Part shown: in pieces, positions 22,801-36,943 of the stretch
Layout: each line of letters begins with the position of its first letter
How positions within the stretch are numbered: the first letter of the stretch is position 1
Source of the DNA: Phocoena phocoena
Taxonomy: Eukaryota; Chordata; Mammalia; Artiodactyla; Phocoenidae
DNA length: 64,000 nt
Assembly: GCF_963924675.1 (NCBI RefSeq)
Contig: NC_089219.1
Span: 152,292,288 to 152,356,287 of the forward strand
Direction of reading: 5' to 3'
The notes under the pieces: generated by a model
Seen by the model: the letters and a program-made list of their open reading frames with translations, nothing else
What the model was told of the DNA's origin: nothing
Database searches by the model: none
Translations under genes and position numbers: made by a program

Positions 22801-25800
22801 TGGGTTTGGATTCCCAGGCACTCCCTGTACCCTACAGAGCAGCTGCCAACTGGGACTGCCCTCTCTTAGGATTTTATAGAGCCCAGGGTTCAGGGTGCAG
22901 AGCATCCCCCAGGGCCCACTTCTCTTTCTAGAGAGCCTCCCTCCTCTAGGCCTGAGGGGAGATGAGGTAGCGGGGACTAGGAAGGAAGCCGGTGGCTTAG
23001 AAGCCAGGTGTCCTCTCCACCCCACCTGCGGAACCTAGCAGGGGTGTGAGGAGCGCTCCTCCACCCTACACCCCGTGGACAAGCTGCTGGGGTGGGGATG
23101 CCGCGTGGGCCCCGGGGTGGCCCACCTTCCTCAGCCGAGTACACAATCGCGGTGAGGCTCTCAGGCCCATCCCCGCGGTGGTTGTAGCTGCGGATCTTGA
23201 CCTCAAAGGGGGTGTAAGGCCGGACGCTCTCGTTGCTGTAGACGAAGTACTGGGCATCGGCGCCGGGCACCCGCGCGGTCTGCCAGCTAGTGCTGCCCTG
23301 CCTGCGGAAGGACAGCAGGTAGCCGAAGCCGTCTCCGTTCTGGTACTCCCGGGACATGGGCTGAGGGGCAAGAGCGTGGCATGGGCGAGGGACCGCGGCT
23401 GCGTTTCCCTGCCCGTCCTCTAGCCCCACCCAGCCTTCACCAAGAGGGGTGGCCCCAGGACTGCGGTGGTTCCATCCTGCAGTGGGTACCAGGGGAGGGG
23501 AGGGACCTTGTCTGCTCTGGAGTCAGGACTGTGCAGTGGCTCTGTCTGGGTCCTCTCTGCATGCTGCTCAACTCCTGAGATGAGTCCCACCAGGTGCGGG
23601 TGGGGGTGAGGGTGGGGTAGAACTTGTCCCCCCAGAGAACTGGAGGCATAGTCCTGCCTCTGTCCTTGCAGCTTACCGTCCAGTTGACAATGAGCTCTCC
23701 AGGGGCTCCACCACCTCCTCTGAGACCTGAGGGTGCCACCGAGGGGGCTGTCAGGGCCAAGGGACACAGACAGTTAATGGGCAGTGAGGGAACAAAAGCT
23801 CTGAGACCAAAAAGCATCCTAGGACAAGGACACCCTTCCAGTGGGCCCTGGCTACACGCCAATAAAATGGACAACCTAGAAGAAATGGACAAATTCTTAG
23901 AAAAGTACAATCTCCCAAGACTGAACCAGAACCAGGGAGAAATAGAAACTATGAACAGATCAATTACCAGTACTGAAATTGAATCAGTAATTTAAAAACT
24001 CCCAACAAACAAAAGTCCAGGACCAGATGGCTTCACAGGTGAGTTCTACCAAACATTTAGAGCAGAGTTAACACCTATCCTTCTGAAACTATTCCAATGG
24101 GACCTGGTTTTGTCTTTCAAGAGTCCCTCTGGACGTGGGCTTTGGAGTCAAGCAGACCTGAGATCAGATTCCACCTCTGCCACTTACTAGCTGAGTTTCT
24201 CTGGACGAGTTACTTAACCTCTCTGAGCCTCTGATTCCCCTCTCTGTAAGATAAGGATAATAATGTTTCTCTCAAAGGCTGTAAGAAGAATAAAATTAAA
24301 CAAGACAGTGGCTAGCATATACATATAGTATACACTCCATAAATGATCATTATCTTGATCCCTCTTGTTGGTTTAAACTAAGTAGCAGAGACCAACTCTA
24401 ATTTGCTTTAAATTAAGGGGAATAAATAATTCAGAACTGCAGTTAATCCAAAAAACATTTCTTTTGGGTTACAGGTTGTTTTATTATTTTTTTATTTTCA
24501 TGGCAGACTTAATTTCCTAATTGTCTCTAGTATTCAAAAGGCTGATATTAAAACAAGAATGTATTTAATTAGATTGTGAAGCTTGGCAGGGGGTAACTTG
24601 GCTGAGGGTTAAAATATTTCTGTAGATGATCCAGCAACTGGAGACTTATCACTTCGTTCTGATGATACTTTAGGGCCTTCTCATTTGCAAAGGGCACTTA
24701 AACACATTACCCATTTGATCCTGTGAGGTAGGCATTAATATTACCCTTTTCAGAGTGGAAAGATTGAGGCCCAGAGCAGTTAAGTGACTTGCCTAAAGTC
24801 ACACAGCTAATAGATGTCACAGTTTGAATTTGAACTCAGCTCTTCTGATTTGAAATCTTATCATCTTTCTTCTGCATCATAGCTGTCTTTGTGCTCAACT
24901 CCTGGATACTGCAGTGAAGGAGACCACTCCTCACCCTTTGACTGTCCAAGAAGTTCAATCAAAGAAAGTGCTCCTTCTGGAACTCTTTACTCAGGAGAGG
25001 TACCAGTTAAAAATATTGAATGATTCCAGAAAGAGCCTGGAGAGTCAGCATGGGGCACACAGGAAACCATGTTTATGGACACAAAAAGGCAGGCTCTCAT
25101 TACACATCCAGTGGGGCAGGCCTGGGTGGGTATGGAGGGGAGGCAGGTCCTGATTCCATGCTGCTGGTCTCAGGATCCCAGGGTTCTCATTCTGGGCCTT
25201 CACCTTCACCTCTTCCCTTCCTTCCCCACTCAGGTTATGACACCTACCTGCCTTTCAGGGAGGGTTGTGGGCAGATTGTCCATTCTTCCTGCTCCCAAAG
25301 AAACCATCTAAAGAAGGACTTAGAGCACCAGCTGCTTACTTAGTGCCCTGCACAACACACACACACACACACACACACCTTCCTCATTAACTGATTCCTG
25401 CAGCTCGTGCACTTCTAGGGAGGATATCTGCCCATCACCCCATGGTCCTGGGTTCAAGTCCAGGCTCTGCCAGTGTGACCCTTCCTTCACATGGAATGGT
25501 TTTTCCATTTTTAAAAAAATTAAACTCTTTACTTTGAGACAATTGTAGATTCACATGCAGTTGTAAGGTTGGCCTATTTTTTAAATGAGTGGTTTGGACT
25601 GGATGGCTTCCAGCCCTGACAGGCTGTGGCCCAAGGCACAGTACGTTGTGCAGTGTTGCGGCCTTGCTCTGACTTGTGTTCCCTTCTCATCTGTTTTGTT
25701 AGAGTCCGAAGCCTGGTGAGCAGGGTTGGAACTCCATGTAATTGCTGCTTGCTTGGGGCTCCCTTTAAGGAGGGCTAGGGTCTGTGCCCTGACATTACTT

Positions 25801-28800
25801 CTCATCCAGGGCTCTGACCTGCTTCCTTGGTCCGGATGTTGCTGGAGGGCCCACTGGGCTCCCCAGTGCCCAGGATGTTGCTGGCTAAGACCCGGAACTC
25901 ATAATCCATCCAGGGCGTGAGGCCCAGCACCTGGGCGGTCTCGGCGTTGCCCTCGATGTTGGCGGGATCTGCAAGGCACCAGGGAGTCAGTGTTCTGCAC
26001 TTCATTTACTGATCTAGATGGAAAGGGCAGGGACTGGGTATGAATCACTTTTTTATACCCAGCTCTCACGGTGGTACCCGCTATATTAAGAGTTCAATAC
26101 CTTTTTCAGGAATGATTGGGAAACTCGTGGACCTCCCTGCCTTGGAGCCTTTGTAAGATGTTGTGTGCATCCCACACCCCCACGAATGTTTTCATTGCCC
26201 CATTAATAGTCCTGCCAATGCTTCAAGGGTGCAGACTGAGTGCGTCCCTCTCCAACTCTCTCCCCATTCTTCTGCCGCCTGTGTGACCATCTTCCCTAAT
26301 GGCCTGGGAGCTCCCTGCAGGCAGGGGGTCTACACTTGTCCCTCTTCGAAGCTCCAGGCTCAGCCTTGGCCTCTGACCCCCAGCACTCCCCCCTCGCCCC
26401 CCCTACAGCCAGGCCTAATCAGTACTGACCTGGGTGGGGCCTCACACTTACTGGTCCGAACCTGCTTCCACTTCCCTGCAGGTAGAGTACGAGCTTGCAG
26501 GGTGTACTTGGCAATGGGGCTGTGGTTGTCAAAGCCACGGCTCCAGCTGAGCTGGACAGTGGTGTCACCGATGTCTCTCACAACCACGCCTCCTGGGGGA
26601 CCTGGCGGACCTGCACCAAGAGGTCAGAGCAACAAATTTGAGCCAACCTCCTTCAGGCTCGCTTGGGCTGGTGCAGTACCAAGAGGGAGCAGCAGAGGGC
26701 GCAGGAAACATACACCGGGTTGGGAGGGCAAGGAATGGGGGCAGTAGTGAGTGGCAGATGGGGTGTTTTGAGGACGAAGGATGTGTCCAAGGCTGGAGGG
26801 GTCACAGAGGCTCTCTCACAGAGATGTATATAGATTTCCCAGCATGAGGCTTTGAAACTTCTGGCCTCAGCAAGTTCTCCAGTCTTGGGATGTGTTAGGA
26901 GTGGGTTTTTTTACAATTCTAGCTTTGGAGGAAGAATATTTTATTCATTTAGGACCTGCGAAAAACCACGGGATGAGTTCAACTCAACAGACTTGTTAGG
27001 AGCCCTTCCCACGGCTTTCAGGGAGAGGTGGGAGTTAGTTAGGGAGCGAAGGTCAGAATAGCCCAGCTGGCCTCTGAGGGTGTCACGGTGGGGGTGGGGT
27101 GGGAAACCCATCACCTCGGACCAGGACTGTGGCCTCCTTAGATGCACTGTCCACCACCGTCTGGGCCATGCATGTGTACTTCCCACCGTGGCGCAGCTGG
27201 GCGTTCAGGATGGTCAGATCCCCAACCGTCTCCTTCTGCACACGGGGGACAGGAAGCGGGGCGGGTCAGAGGAAGCAGCCCTGGCTAGTGCATGAGTCAG
27301 GGGACAGGAGGCGGGGCTCAGAGTCCCCTGCTCTGTTACTTCCCCAGACCCCTTGCACCTCGCTCTTCCTCTCTGTCCCATGGAAGGGATCAGCTAGTCT
27401 CTACTTGGTACCACTGGGGATTAAACGACATTTTTTTTTTTTACAGAAGACAGTCAGTGATGGTTCAAGTTAATGATATCATCTGCGCTGGGGGGCAGGA
27501 TAACAAGAGTAGGGGAGTGAGTCTTGCTCGGTGTCTGGAATTCCAGGTTTGACCCTAACCCTCTTCTAAATGCATAGACGTCGGGTGGAATCCGGGGAAC
27601 TGCCCGTCTAAGGGAGGGTGCTTATGAACCCAGGGATGAGCTTGCCATCATGGCATTCCTGGGAGAAGGGGGAAAAGCTTTGGGGGTGTTGATGGCTCTC
27701 GTGGGTCCCCTGTCTGCCCATAAGGAGGGAGGAGCCCTGGGTTCTCTGGCCTCAGGCCTTACCACACTGGCCCTTCGGTAGTGACTCCCAGGCTTGTCGA
27801 AATCGATGGGGAAGTCATCCAGGGTCCAGATGAAGGTGAGGTCCATGGTGGGGTCGTGGGAGGCGTGGCACTGCAGGGTCAGGTTATCTCCCAAGTTGAT
27901 GTCGGCACTCGAGGGGGCTAGAGTGATCTTGGTTGCATCTGCCAAGACAAAGGGCCCCTGAGTGGAAGGGGAGGAAGTAGGCCCAGGCAGGGGCGGCAGG
28001 GCAGGGGGAGAGGCTCTGTCTTGAGCCCCAGGAAAGAGAACAGGCAGCATGGCCAACAGCATCCTGACCTCCCAGCAGCCCCGCGAGTGCGTGGGAGGGG
28101 GGCAGGAGCATATCCTGGATGGCGGTGTTTGGGGGCAGTCCCAAGAGAAACTGAATCCTGGGGTAGCCTCAAAACCAAACTAGGGGCTTCCCTGGTGGCA
28201 CAGTGGTTGACAGTCCGCCTGCCGATGCAGGGGACACGTGTTCGTGACCCGGTCCGGGAAGATCCCACATGCCGCAGAGCGGCTGGGCCCGTGAGCCACG
28301 GCTGCTGAGCCTACGTGTCCGGAGCCTGTGCTCCGCAACGGGAGAGGCCACAACAGTGAGAGGCCCGTGTACCGCAAAACAAACAAACAAACTAGGAGGA
28401 ACATGGGAACACAAGAGCCCAATGGCGAGGAGGGACGGCACCCCGTGGTGGCTGAGTCACCAACCTCAGCCAAACCATGGTCCTTACCTCGCACAGACAG
28501 GATGCCCGTGCTGTTGGCTTTGCCCATGAAATTCTCAGCAAAGCAGGTATATTTGCCTTCATCTGACCGACTGATGTTTCTTATGATCAAGGTGCCATCC
28601 GGAGTTACGGTCACTCTGCAGCAAGGACAGAGCAGATCTGGCCAACCCAGTGACACACTGTAGTCACAGGAAGGGGACTCACCTCAAGGGAGAGAGAGGG
28701 TGAGCAGGAATTGCTCAGGTGGGGTGGGGCTCAGGTGGGGTGGGGCTTGTACCTGCTGCTGTTGACCAAAATCTCAGTGCCTTTGCTCCAGAGCACCACG

Positions 28801-31800
28801 GCCTTCGGAGCTGCCCTGGGCTGACAGGGGATAACGATCTCTCCCCCTCGGGCTGCGGGGATCAGACGCCTTACAGGATTCAGCCTAAAGTCGGGGGCAA
28901 GTGCTGGAAGGAAGGGGGAGCGCCCCACAGTCACGCAGGGAATCAAACCAGCACTCGTTGCCCTGGCGTCAGATGTCACCTGGCTACATGTTAAACATTT
29001 TATGTTCCCTCTATGGCCAATCCACGAGTGACCCCTAGCAGCACCACTTCCAAAATAGCCAGGATCCAGCCCCTTCTCATCACCCCCACTGCCACCAGAT
29101 CTCTGCTGGTTGGCCTTCCTGATTTTGCATTTTCTTTCTACAATCTCTTCTCCACCCAGCTGCCAGGAATATCATTTTAAAAACACAAAACAGACACTCA
29201 GAATGAAGTCCAACGCCTCCCAAGGGCTCACAAAGGAGTCCCTACCTCTCTGATCACATCTTGCTCCATTCCTTCCCTCACTTATTGTGCTCTATCACCT
29301 AGGCCATTTTTTTCCTCTTCTTTTTTTGGTTCCGTGAAGATGACATGATTTTTCCTGCCTCAGGACCTTTGCACTTACTATACATTTTGCTTGGAAAGCC
29401 CCCAGATCTTCACATGGTTGGTTCACATCCCAAATGCAACTTCTTCAGAGAGGTCTTCCCTGACCATCCCCTCTAACTGGCCCACCTTACCCACAGCACT
29501 CTGCGGGATTTTCTTTACTGTATTTTTTATGGCTGTCTGAAATTATTTAATTGTTTGATTTTGTGTTTATTTGCCCCCCTCTCTCCACTGGATTGTAAGA
29601 TACTTGAAGGCAGAGACCTTATTTTTCGTGTTCACTTCTTAGGAGGTGTTGAAGAAATATTGGTTGAATGAATGAATGAGTCTTAGTTAAGCCTCACTAC
29701 AACTAGATGAGGTAGGTACCGTTCTGTCCATTTTACAGATGAGGAAACAGACTACAAGCTTAAGTCACACATCTAAGGATACTGGACTAGCTGACATTTA
29801 CTGGGCACCTATTATGTGATGGGCAGGTTCTTTATGCTTTAGCTCTATCATCTCCTTTCATCCCCACAGCAGCTGTATGAGGGCTGGGCTATTATTGCCC
29901 ACATTTTATTATTCAAGAAACTGAAACACAAAGAGATTAATAACTTGCCGAAGGTCACACAGGCAAAGGGGCTGCATTAAACCCAAATCTAGCTAATTTG
30001 CTTTTCAGTGACTTTTGCCACTTTTTTTTCATGGCGGCAGACATTTCCTTTTCCACATCAGACGCGGGTCAAGCCAGAGACCCTGTCCTCTGGGAGCTCC
30101 ATCTAGTGTCTCATCTCCTGTCTTAAATCCCTGAGTTCTACTCAGAAGCTGTTGGAAAACTAAGGAAAACTGCCAGGTGAGTGTGTGCATTTAGAAATGC
30201 TGCAACTCACAACCCCTAACGACCCCCCACCTGGGTGTCCCCGGGGACGTCCTCTCTCCCTGGGCCCCTTACCTTGCACGGCCAGCTCGGCACTGGCGTA
30301 GATGGTGCCGTGCTTGTTCTCCGCCACACACTGGTACATGCCTGAGTCCTCCAGGCTCAGCTTGGAGAATCGCAAGTCTCCGGCCAGCACTTCTACCCGG
30401 GCCTGTGCAGAAGATCAGGACCACTGGGTGGGGGCTTATGGGGTGGATGCAGTGGAGACTGGGCTGCCTGGAGGGGGCGCCTGCATGCCCAGTCCTATCC
30501 AGGGCCACCTGGAATCCCAGGACGCACAGATTCCCCTGGCCTCCCCGCACGTCTGCACACGGAAGCCAGAGGGGCAAGTGACACACTCAGGACCACATAG
30601 TGCTTTTGTGGCTGAGTTGGGCCTGAACTCAGGTCCCTGGACCCTCCACACTCTATCCAGTTGACCAGCCTGAGGCCATGTGACTCTGGGATGGAGAGAA
30701 GCACCTAGAACTACCCTGTGGCACCCTAACTGGCTCAGAAGGGTTGCCAGTGTGTGGAAGGCGAGGAGATCTGGAGGGTGAGGGAACCAGGTGAGCAGAG
30801 GAAGGTGTGCTGGGTGTGTGGAAGGAAGCCCCAGGTCTCCTACCTGGGAGGACAGAGGATCCCCATCCCGAAGCCAGCGCACTGTGGGCCGGGGCTTGCC
30901 GGCGGCTGCGCATTCCCAGTGCAGGTTGGAACCGATGTCAGCCTCCATGTCTGAGATCACCTTGAGCCACTCGGGCTGAGCTGCGGGGAGCAAGGGAGAG
31001 CAAGGCTGGGGAGGGGCTGGGGAGGAGCTGGGAGGAGCTCCGCGAATTAACTGGACTGGATTTGCAGGGCTGCAGCTCCTGCGCCAGACAGCAGAGGGAG
31101 CCAGCCGCATTCCGGGGTGGGGAGAAGCAGGTTCAAGACAACTGGCACTGCCAGTAACTCTTTTAGCGACTTAAGTCATTCTAATGCTTTCCATGTGCTT
31201 TCTGCAACCTTGACTGAAGCTCTGAGCTGATCACAGCACCAGCCTCGTCTGGTCCCATGCCCAGTGCACCCCGTGGGCAGGAAAGTTTCAGCAAGGGGCT
31301 GCCTAATCTCCTCCCTGACTTTTGGGTCGGCTTCCTCAAGGACAGGGGAAGGCAGGCGGCGAGGGTGTCCGGCTCTGTACCCTGCACGATGATGCGGCCC
31401 TGGACGGTGTCGCGGCCCTTGGAGTTCTCCGCCTCACACTCGTAGGTGCCTTCGTCCTCGAAGCCTACGCTGGGGATCTGCAGGGTGGGCTCGGCTGTGG
31501 CCCACTGTGGTGACAAGGAGCCATCCACTTTGCGCCACTTGATCCTGGGGACGGGGCTGTCAGGGGAGACAAAGCCAGAGGGGGTGGGCTGAGCTAGGCA
31601 GACTCCCTTGTGCCTGCAACTCCTCCCCCAACCCAGGTCCCCCTGAGATGCTGGGCAGGTGGGGACGACGGGGAGGAGGGCCGGGAAGAGACAGAGGGAG
31701 AGCGGCCAGGAGAGGAGGAGCCTCTCCCAGGGAGGCTCAGAGCACAGGTGGTCTGTTCCCTGAAGCTGACTTGCCCTCCCTGCCTGACCCCACCCTGCCC

Positions 31801-34800
31801 TGGCCTCTTCTGGGCCTGCCCTCCTCCGCAGCGGCCTGCAACCTGGTTCTTTATGGGTCCCCTTCCTCCTCTCCCCAACAGGGCCTTGCCTCTACTTTTC
31901 AAAGGGGATTAAGTTGTTAGTAATCTGTGTACTAAAATGGACTGAGGTATCAGTGAGTCTTACAGGGTAACGCATTACCCTTCATGTGTTTTAAATATGG
32001 ATTTTCTGGAAGCCCAATAACTTTCCACAAAGCAGGGGGCATCTTGGGTAACCACAGGAGATATGTGAGGGAGGAGGGGACCAATGCACAAATCACATTC
32101 TTTCATTCATTCTACAGACATTTATTGAGTACCTGCTATTTGCTTAGCCCTGTTCCAGTGAGTCCTTTTTCTGAGAGAGTAAGAGTTCTATTATACATTT
32201 TCTATTTTAAGAGATAACTGTTAGCATCCACAGAATACTTACTAAATACCAGATGCTATTCTAAGCACTGTACATATATTAGTTCATTCAATCCTCATAA
32301 CAACCCCGTGAGGTAGGTACTATTATTATCACCATGTACAAATAGGGAAACTGAGGCACAGAGAGGTTAAGTGGTTTACCCGAGGTCTCCCAGCCAGCAA
32401 GTGACAGAGCTAGTAGTTGAATGAGGCAGGCTGGGTTGGGGTCCACGCGCCACGCTACCTGCCCCCAGCCTGGGGTGTTGTATAAGCTGCCTGAGCCTAT
32501 CATGCACGTTGCTGGGAAGACGCCTCACCCAGAGAGTTAGTGCTCAGTGAGTGGCGGTTGCTACCCACCGTGGGTCCGGCACTCTGCTAGACCCTGCGAA
32601 GGCACCGAGACGACTGAGAGCCGGCCCTGCCTGCCCTCTCCCTGAGGGGCTCTGAGAGGCTGTGCCCTGGCCTGTCCCCTCCCTCCCCCGCCACTCACTT
32701 CCCGAAGGCGAAGCACTCCAGGGTGGCCTGCTGCCCCACCAGCGCATAGGTCTCTGCTGGGAACCGGGCCTTGATGCTGGGGGCAAAGAGCCTGGTGTCT
32801 GGGGAGAGAGGGTTCACACATCAGATCCAGATCAGGCGCTCCTGTGCTTAGGATCTCAGCACAACTCAGAGCCCGCACTTTCTTGACTCCCTCTCCCCTT
32901 GGGGGCATGCAGCAAGGGTCTGAGGCCATGTAGCAGGAAGACCCTGGGGTCCAGCCCCAGACCCTGTGCCCTCTGAGCTGCTCTTCACAACTTCAAAGGG
33001 AAGACCCCCTTTCCCAACGCCCCCTGACCCCTTCAGCTCCCTCCTCCTCGCCTTGCCCGCTGACCCTGACCTTCCGCAGCCAGGTTGAGCTGAGCAAACT
33101 TGCTGAAGACGCTCTTGGTGGAGAAATCCATGTGGCTTGTGGCCAGGCAGGAGTAGTTGCCCAAGTCTGAGGCATTGGTCCGGGCAATGTACAGGTTCCC
33201 TGTGGTCTGGGACACGAAGTGACGCCCATCCGTAGGGATGAAGTTGGGGAACTCGTTGAGGAGCCAGCGGTAGGACAAGCCTAGGAATGGGGAGTTTGAG
33301 GAAACCGGGGGTACTGGGCTAATGGAGCAACTCTGGGTAGGACCTCAATGCGCTGCTGGGGTCCTGTAGACCCTGGGATCCGTAGACCCTGTCCTGAGAG
33401 CCCCTGTGCTCTGAACTGGGGCTGAGGGGAGACCTAGAGGGAAGATGTGACTTTATCTCTGCCCTCAGGGAGTGCTGTCTGCTGGGGAAACAGCCCCTGC
33501 CCTTGGGGGCCTCCCAGTCTGATGGGGGGTGGGGCACAGAATCATTTAGAGTTGGGCACCCCGGGATCAGTGCTTCCAAGGGTCACTCACCACCTCTTAT
33601 TCCACCCCTCTTCTGCTGAGCGGCCAGAAGCCCCTCCTGTGCCCTCTGTCTAACATGGCCCAGGGGCCTGACTCACCTGGGTAGTGGGCGGGTGGGTTAC
33701 AGGGCAACATCACACCCCAACCTTCATGGGTTTTCACTGGGTCTCGCTCCTCCTTGGAGAATTCCTGCAGGACTGGAGGTGGAGACCGTGTGCTCAGGCG
33801 CTGTCCTCCAAGCCTGGGGGACCCTCCCTCCCCAGCTCAGGCTCCATGGGGAAGTAGTCACCCGCCCTTCTGGACACTTTTTCCAGCCCTGTCTTCTCTA
33901 CCCCAAAGCGTCCCGGCACCCCGTGGGGCTCACAGCCAAAGCGGAGGACAGCCTCCCTGCTGACGACGGTGCCCACTGGGTTGGAGGCCAGGCACTGGTA
34001 GACGCCGGCGTCCTGGGCTTTGGTGGGGTTCATGATGACCAGGTTGCCCCCGACCAGCTGGTGGCGGGAGCCTGGCTCCAGCTTCATCTCGGTGCCATTC
34101 ATCTTCCACCTGCAGAGGGGGCGGAGAGGGGCTGATGTGACGAACAATTGCCCACTGCCCAGGGCCTCCCAGCACCATTGCGAGGGTCTCACCTGTAGGT
34201 GGCCGGAGGGCTGGCCCGGGCACGGCATGCCAGTGTCACCTTTTCCTCGGTGGACTCCTCTGGGAATAGCAGACCGAGGGGCTGGTCTTCAAAGACAGGC
34301 CCAAAGGTGGCCGGGGATCCCCAGGCTGAGCTCCAAGCTGCAGATGGGGGACACCACCAGAGGTCTCAGGGCCTAGGGGCCAGCTGGAGCCTGGCCTCCA
34401 GGGCAGCGCTGTCCAACAGAACTTTTGGCAGTGATGGAAGGGTTCCATTTTCTGCCCTGTCCAGTACAGTAGCTATTTGCCATTAGCCACTGTGCCCCTG
34501 AAATATGGCTAGTGCAGCTGAGGAACCAGATTTTAAATTTTATTTAATTATAATTAATTAAAATTTGAATTTCAGTAGGTTGGGCAGACCCCATCTAGTC
34601 ACTTAGTTCAGTCAGTCACCCCTCCTATACTCAGATATTGAGTACCTGCTGTATACTTAGCACTGGGTGAGGCCCTGTGTAGCAAAATGAGTAAGACACA
34701 GTCCCTCTTCCTCAAGGAGCTTGCGATCCAGGGAGGAAGACAGAAAACTGACAGTAGGTGAGAGCCATAATAGTGGTTTAGGTTCAAGAGCAGGGACCCT

Positions 34801-36887
34801 CGGAGTGGAAGCAGTCGGGGGACTCATGGAAGAGCTGACCTGCAGAGTGTGAGATGGGCCTTGAGAGATGCATGGAAGCCACTGGCTAAAAAGGGGGAGA
34901 GAGGAGGTGTGGCCCTGGAGCCTAGTGTTCCTTCTGGGGAGGGCGTCCTGAGAGAACGTGCTCTGGCCCTGAGCCTCTATTAGCTGTTACAGGAGCCTTC
35001 TAAGCCTCAGCGTCTTCACCTGTGAAATGGAAAGATGAACCCCCCCTCCCAGGTTCTGTAGCAGGGTTCAACTTGACACAGGGTGTGTACTCAGCCACTG
35101 TCTCCTGGACCCAAGTGAGGGGGCCGGGTGGGGGTCAGGGGAAGAGGAAGGCTCAGTGGTGGGTGGATGACGTACACGTTGCTTTGGGGCATTTTATAAA
35201 ATTCCATTGTGACATTTCAAGACAGAGAGGCCCAGAAAAGGGAGCGACTCGCCCACAGTCACAGGGCAAGCCTGTGGCACGCGCAGCTCTAGACCTCGGG
35301 TTCCTGAATTTGCTGGGCAGATGGGTATCCCGCATGCAAATGGCATTTTCCTGCCTGGCCCCCTCCCGGGGCAGATGCCTTGCTCTCCACGTCCCCTTGT
35401 CCAGGCTCACCGGGGCAGGGTCTGAGAGGCAGAGGGCAGTGTTTCACATCTGCCTCTGTTTGCTGACTGGTGTGGCCGGTCATTCTTTGCCTTTGTGGTG
35501 TCAGGCAGGAGCCAGGCCACCCCTAATTGGCTCCTAACCCTCCAGGAAGCTGATTTCAGGCCCTCCTTGGTGGGTCGTGGGGAGATCCCCATTAACCAAT
35601 TAGTGCCTGCTCTCCTGGTGCATCCAGCTGTCAGCCCTAGTCCAGGGGTGGGGGGTGGGCCCCATGCCACAGCTGAGGCCCAGCCTTGGACCCCTGGGAG
35701 TGATGGCAGCTGTTAAGCAGCTCTCAGAATGAGGAAGGAGGCAGGGCTCCCTGAAATGGCATCCCCCATCCGCCCTCCCCACCACCCATCACTATCCCTC
35801 ATTGCCGCCCCAGGCCTCGGAGATGGCGGCGCATCATCTCGGCTGGAGAGCCCAGCTTAATCCTAAGTTAATGATGGTGGTGGAGCGTAGGGACCCCTGC
35901 CCCAGCTGGGACTGCCGGGAGGGGAGGGAAAGGAGGGGTAGCGGAGGCAGCCAGGCTGCTGGGAACAACCTTGCATGCATAATAGCAGCTTCCAGTAACT
36001 CTGTCTGGATGGTGGTGGGGGGAGGGGGGCAGATGGTGGCTGAGTGGGCCTGGGGCACACTGATACTTTAAACTTCCAGAAAAAGCTTTCTCTCCGGCAT
36101 TCAGCCATATACACACCCTCACCCAATATCCAGACACATGCTTTCCACCTCTCACATATACACACTTCCTTATATGCACACAGACATCACACATATATAC
36201 ATACATGACTCTCTAAGCTACTCCAGTAGTCAGATATACACATTTATATACACATCCGTTCCCGTGCACATATGGCTACAAATGTCCACGTATACTTATT
36301 TATATCTACATCTAGGCATTCATAATAACAAAATAGATGCTATTTATTGAGGGCTAACTCTTTACCAAATACCATGCTCCACATTTCTTTCTCATAACCT
36401 CTTTACAAAGTAGGCAGTGCCATTTTCTCGTTTGGCTAATGTGAAAACTGAGACTTCGAAGGTTAAATAACTTGCCCCAAGTCACACAGAGAAGGAGCAG
36501 ATCTAGGGGTGTGGACCCTGGCCAGCCTCCCCCCATAGCCAGCGTCCTTAACCACAGGGCTCAGAATTCTTGACTTCAGTTTCCCATCAGGACCATCAGA
36601 GATGCTGTTCCATCCTGGAGGTACTGAATCAGAATCTCTAGGAGTGAGGCCCAGGAATCTAGATTTTAAAAGGGCCTCACGGGCATTCTGAAGAGCGGAT
36701 AGAGTTGAGAGCCATGCACTGTGTGTAAGGCCTTCTATACACATTCATCATCCCCCCAAATGTAGCATGCCCTCCATGCAATAATAACGCACTCACATCT
36801 CCACCCTCTGAAACATCCACAGACACACCCTCACTCACCCCACACCTCCCTCTGAAACTACACACACATCCACCCACACATGCACTT

Positions 36888-36943
<56 letters not shown>

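Larger units (their letters stand above)
23748..25818 (-). other. CNTN2 intron 16, repeat-rich
   Basis: 2.1 kb containing an L1 ORF2 fragment (23850-24098), two MIRs (24138-24360 and 24690-24870), an (AC)n tract and a short L1-like piece at about 25510-25570. Confidence 0.8.
25969..28752 (-). other. CNTN2 introns 11-15 block
   Basis: Introns of 137-549 bp between exons 11 and 16. Only intron 12 holds a recognised repeat (CHR SINE, 28183-28392). The others look unique. Confidence 0.7.
28904..30272 (-). other. CNTN2 intron 10, built of old repeats
   Basis: 1.4 kb, mostly L2 (29060-29675) followed by two MIRs (29680-29775 and 29800-30010). Confidence 0.75.

Noticed and set aside
23624..23995. 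123-codon + strand frame ending in L1-like residues
   Set aside because: Its first half is antisense to CNTN2 exon 17 and its second half is an L1 ORF2 fragment; not a gene.
36887..36942. Regular repeat array considered as CRISPR-like
   Set aside because: It is a dinucleotide microsatellite without spacers, in a vertebrate intron.
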